From positions 1 to 8,510 of the forward strand of contig JAICIT010000073.1 in the NCBI GenBank assembly GCA_025960445.1: DNA of 8,510 nt, given 5' to 3'. Made by a program: the position numbers and the translations under genes. Positions 6,803 to 8,510 of this stretch are shown here, piece after piece. The notes below the pieces were generated by a model. The model saw only the letters and a list, made by a program, of their open reading frames with translations. It ran no database searches and was not told the origin of the DNA. The stretch comes from Bradyrhizobium sp. (GTDB lineage Bacteria; Pseudomonadota; Alphaproteobacteria; Rhizobiales; Xanthobacteraceae). Within the stretch, counting starts at the first letter, position 1, and the number at the start of each line of letters is the position of its first letter.

Positions 6803-7099
6803 TTATCTTTCGCCCATTTGCCATTTGTGGGTAGGGTGGCGCGAAGCGCCGAGTGGGGTACTGCCGCCCATCGAAGAAATGAAGAGCCGGAACGAGCCGG
6901 CCATGACGAGATCAACGGTATCGGCTGGCGTCGTTAGCCCAAGCCTCGGAAGGCACGTCCACGATACCCGCCCGGCTCGAATGTCTTTGAGGGACCGCAG
7001 ATCTCTTTGAAACAGCGCAGAGACGAACACGTGTTCACTCGTCACCATCAGGGCGTACGAGTCCCGAGCCCCAGGCACAACCGTGATAGGGTTCGTCAT
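6803..7099 (-). CDS. Possible small hypothetical protein in the mnmE-mnmG gap
   Basis: 98-codon ORF starting MTNPITVVPGARDSYALMVT and ending HPTHKWQMGER. I do not recognise a family, and see no signal peptide, membrane segment, cysteine cluster or DNA-binding motif. The main support is the start: AGGAGAA lies 8 nt before the ATG, a better ribosome-binding site than its neighbours have. Third-codon-position G+C is about two thirds by hand count, compatible with coding in this genome but not strong evidence. The last 30 or so residues cross a GC hairpin and the sequence GGCGCTTCGCGCCACCCTAC, which looks like a dispersed repeat, so the original C-terminus may be lost or replaced. It runs in the same direction as mnmE and mnmG, after the terminator-like repeat. 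It may be a real small gene, a gene remnant or chance. Confidence 0.3.
   Translation of the reverse strand: MTNPITVVPGARDSYALMVTSEHVFVSALFQRDLRSLKDIRAGRVSWTCLPRLGLTTPADTVDLVMAGSFRLFISSMGGSTPLGASRHPTHKWQMGER
6831..6850. repeat. GC hairpin resembling a dispersed intergenic repeat
   Basis: GTAGGGTGGCGCGAAGCGCC contains the hairpin GGCGC-GAA-GCGCC (6838-6850). Intergenic strings of the form GTAGGGTGG followed by a GC hairpin containing CGAAGCG are, from memory, frequent in Bradyrhizobium-like genomes. Copy number cannot be tested from this window. Confidence 0.35.
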
Positions 7100-7107
7100 T
7101 GACCGGC

Positions 7108-7114
7108 TTCTCCT
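7108..7114 (-). promoter_or_regulatory. Strong Shine-Dalgarno before the 98-codon ORF
   Basis: On the minus strand AGGAGAA is followed after 8 nt by the ATG at 7099. It closely matches the anti-Shine-Dalgarno complement and is the main reason to consider the downstream ORF translated. Confidence 0.4.
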
Positions 7115-7192
7115 GGCCATCCACGTATTCCTGGTTCCGACTTAACACACTTGGCGCTTCCGCCACCCACCTCACGAGCCGGTGGACGGATA

Positions 7193-7231
7193 AAACGGAG
7201 GCTGCTGGGGTCTTGGCGAAGACCTCCGTTT
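7193..7231 (-). terminator. Terminator-like inverted repeat downstream of mnmE
   Basis: On the minus strand AAACGGAGG (7231-7223) pairs perfectly with CCTCCGTTT (7201-7193). The last three U's plus the next bases give UUUUAUCC. An alternative inner hairpin, GGTCTT-CGCC-AAGACC (7224-7209), overlaps the outer arm by two bases, so the two structures compete. It lies about 80 nt after the mnmE stop. A 9-bp stem with a short U-run is a plausible intrinsic terminator separating mnmE from mnmG, but the U-run is weak and the loop long (21 nt). Confidence 0.4.
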
Positions 7232-7311
7232 CATTTGAAATATGGACGAACAATCGAGCCAAGTCGATCTATCCTAAGACATCACTTGGAAATGAAATGA
7301 ACGAAAAACTA

Positions 7312-8510
7312 TTACTTGCCAACACAAAATTCGCGGAAAATCACGTCAAGCACATCTTCGATGTCGACCCGTCCAAGCAGCCGTCCGAGCGAGTAGGCAG
7401 CGGCGCGCAATTCCTCGGCGGCCAATTCCTCGCCCTGCCCGATCACCTCCAGGCTCCGGCGCAGCGAGGCTGCTACTTCCGCCAGTAGTTGCCGGTGCCG
7501 CTCCCGGGTAATCAGGCCCCCCTCGGCAGAGCCGAGATACTCCTCCGCGAACCCGATCAGCGCCGTCACGAGCTCGGCCACTCCGTCGCCGCGGCTTGCC
7601 GAAATCCCGAACTCGGCCCCACGCTCGCTCGCTCGAGATCCCGAGCGAGCCGCCGCAGCCCCCGAAATCTCCTGCGCAAGATCGATCTTGTTACGCACTT
7701 TCCATGTAACCGCGCCACGCTCCGCCGGCGGTGTGTCGTGCTCCGGATCGCTCAACCACAACATCAGATCGGCCTCCGCCGCTCGCGCCCGCGCCCGTCG
7801 CACACCTTCCTGCTCGACCGGATCATTGGCGTCGCGAATGCCAGCGGTATCGATCAGCGTAACGGGATAGCCATCGAGATCGAGCTGCACCTCGATGATG
7901 TCCCGCGTGGTGCCCGCGTGAGGCGAGACAATCGCGACCTCGCGCCGGGCCAGCTGATTGATGAGCGTCGATTTGCCGACGTTTGGAGGGCCTGCGATCG
8001 CGACCACCAATCCGTCGCGAAGCCGTTCACTCTGCCCCTGCGCCGCAAGCACTTCCTCAATCTCCCTTAACAGCACCTTCACCTTCGCCAGCGCAGGCTC
8101 GATCAGTTCCGCGGGAACGTCGGCCTCATCGGAAAAATCGATTCCCGCTTCGATCAGCGCCGATGCCTCGATGATCTGGTTGCGCCAGTCGCGCGCTTTG
8201 TCTCCAAGTAATCCTCGCAATTGACGTAGAGCCTGGCGACGCTGGCGGTCGGTGTCAGCGTGGATCAAATCGTCGAGCGCTTCGGCTTCGGTGAGATCGA
8301 GCTTGCCGTTTTCGAAAGCGCGTCGGGTGAATTCGCCGGGCTCAGCCGGCCGCACATCGACGACAGCGGAGAACGCCGCGAACAAAGCGGCCAGCACCGC
8401 GCGCCCGCCGTGGACATGAAATTCCGCGACGTCCTCGCCGGTCGCACTTGCCGGCGCGGGAAACCAGAGGATCAGCGCGTCGTCGATCGGCTGCTGGCCG
8501 GCGTCGCGCA
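7312..8510 (-). CDS. mnmE: tRNA modification GTPase MnmE (TrmE), 5' end outside window
   Basis: The frame is open to the right edge, giving 398 C-terminal residues of a roughly 450-residue GTPase, the partner of MnmG in wobble-uridine modification. The fragment begins within the N-terminal tetrahydrofolate-binding domain, with [20 protein letters not shown] and FHVHGGRA, then the helical domain with [20 protein letters not shown]. The G domain shows G1 GPPNVGKS (173-180), G2 GTTRD (199-203), G3 DTAG (220-223) and G4 NKID (273-276). The helical domain resumes and ends in FCVGK (394-398), the conserved C-terminal motif with the functional cysteine; most homologues read C-I-G-K. Between G4 and SASRGDGV a stretch [14 protein letters not shown] is low in complexity and encoded by a 9-bp inverted repeat (7627-7650). 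The TAA stop is at 7314-7312. The start codon is not in the window. Confidence 0.95.
   Translation of the reverse strand, partial: RDAGQQPIDDALILWFPAPASATGEDVAEFHVHGGRAVLAALFAAFSAVVDVRPAEPGEFTRRAFENGKLDLTEAEALDDLIHADTDRQRRQALRQLRGLLGDKARDWRNQIIEASALIEAGIDFSDEADVPAELIEPALAKVKVLLREIEEVLAAQGQSERLRDGLVVAIAGPPNVGKSTLINQLARREVAIVSPHAGTTRDIIEVQLDLDGYPVTLIDTAGIRDANDPVEQEGVRRARARAAEADLMLWLSDPEHDTPPAERGAVTWKVRNKIDLAQEISGAAAARSGSRASERGAEFGISASRGDGVAELVTALIGFAEEYLGSAEGGLITRERHRQLLAEVAASLRRSLEVIGQGEELAAEELRAAAYSLGRLLGRVDIEDVLDVIFREFCVGK
7627..7650. repeat. Perfect 9-bp inverted repeat inside mnmE
   Basis: GCTCGCTCG (7627-7635) and CGAGCGAGC (7642-7650) are perfect reverse complements around the 6-nt loop AGATCC, giving a very stable GC-rich hairpin. 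It encodes residues RSGSRASE in a loop between the G4 motif and the following SASRGDGV of MnmE. Confidence 0.6.

Larger units (their letters stand above)
6544..7311. other. 768-bp gap between mnmE and mnmG, mostly without a recognised gene
   Basis: Unlike the tight mnmG-rsmG-parA junctions, this gap is long. From the mnmG side it holds four degenerate direct repeats (6572-6670), a perfect parS (6678-6693), T-rich patches near 6760-6768 and 6799-6807, a GC hairpin resembling a dispersed repeat (6831-6850), a 98-codon minus-strand ORF with a good ribosome-binding site (6803-7099), a CACGTG palindrome (7025-7036) and a terminator-like inverted repeat (7193-7231). I recognise no transposase, integrase, tRNA or known protein in it. 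A promoter for mnmG-rsmG-parAB should lie in its low-coordinate half, but I could not place -35 and -10 boxes with confidence. Confidence 0.6.

Noticed and set aside
7228..7241. parS-like GTTTCATTTGAAAT.
   Set aside because: Three mismatches in 14 bases, two of them destroying the central CACGTG core, and its left part is already the arm of the terminator-like inverted repeat.
7099..7488. Plus-strand open frame running from the gap into the 3' end of mnmE.
   Set aside because: It crosses the terminator-like repeat, overlaps mnmE antisense, and shows no ribosome-binding site or recognisable protein features.

Overview
The window carries a conserved alphaproteobacterial housekeeping region in two convergent blocks, centred on the chromosome-partitioning locus. 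High G+C, the fixed order mnmE-mnmG-rsmG-parA-parB facing leuS-lptE-holA, and protein details (HolA opening MVALRGKEIDAF, the LptE lipobox) suggest the order Hyphomicrobiales, probably the Bradyrhizobium/Rhodopseudomonas/Nitrobacter group. The taxon is an inference from recalled family sequences, not from a search.

Plus strand (1-1956): the 3' end of leuS (leucyl-tRNA synthetase), lptE (outer-membrane LPS-assembly lipoprotein, start overlapping leuS by 14 nt) and holA (DNA polymerase III delta subunit). A 46-bp palindromic element (2011-2056) lies between the convergent ends of holA and parB.

Minus strand (8510 down to 2069): mnmE (5' end cut off by the window), a 768-bp gap, then mnmG, rsmG, parA and parB. 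mnmG and rsmG are 11 nt apart, rsmG and parA share an ATGA stop/start overlap, and parA and parB are separated by 130 nt holding a hairpin. MnmE and MnmG together modify the tRNA wobble uridine, RsmG methylates 16S rRNA, and ParA and ParB move the replication origin region.

Three ParB-binding parS sites are present. Two lie in rsmG, one across its putative GTG start and one encoding the Val-Ser-Arg-Glu-Thr motif, with centres 106 bp apart. The third, a perfect 16-mer, is in the mnmG-mnmE gap. That gap also holds degenerate direct repeats, a possible small gene with a good ribosome-binding site, a repeat-like GC hairpin and a terminator-like inverted repeat. It is the least explained part of the window. 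I see no mobile element, CRISPR array, tRNA or rRNA gene, and no clearly new system; the unusual features are the parS placement and the content of the gap.
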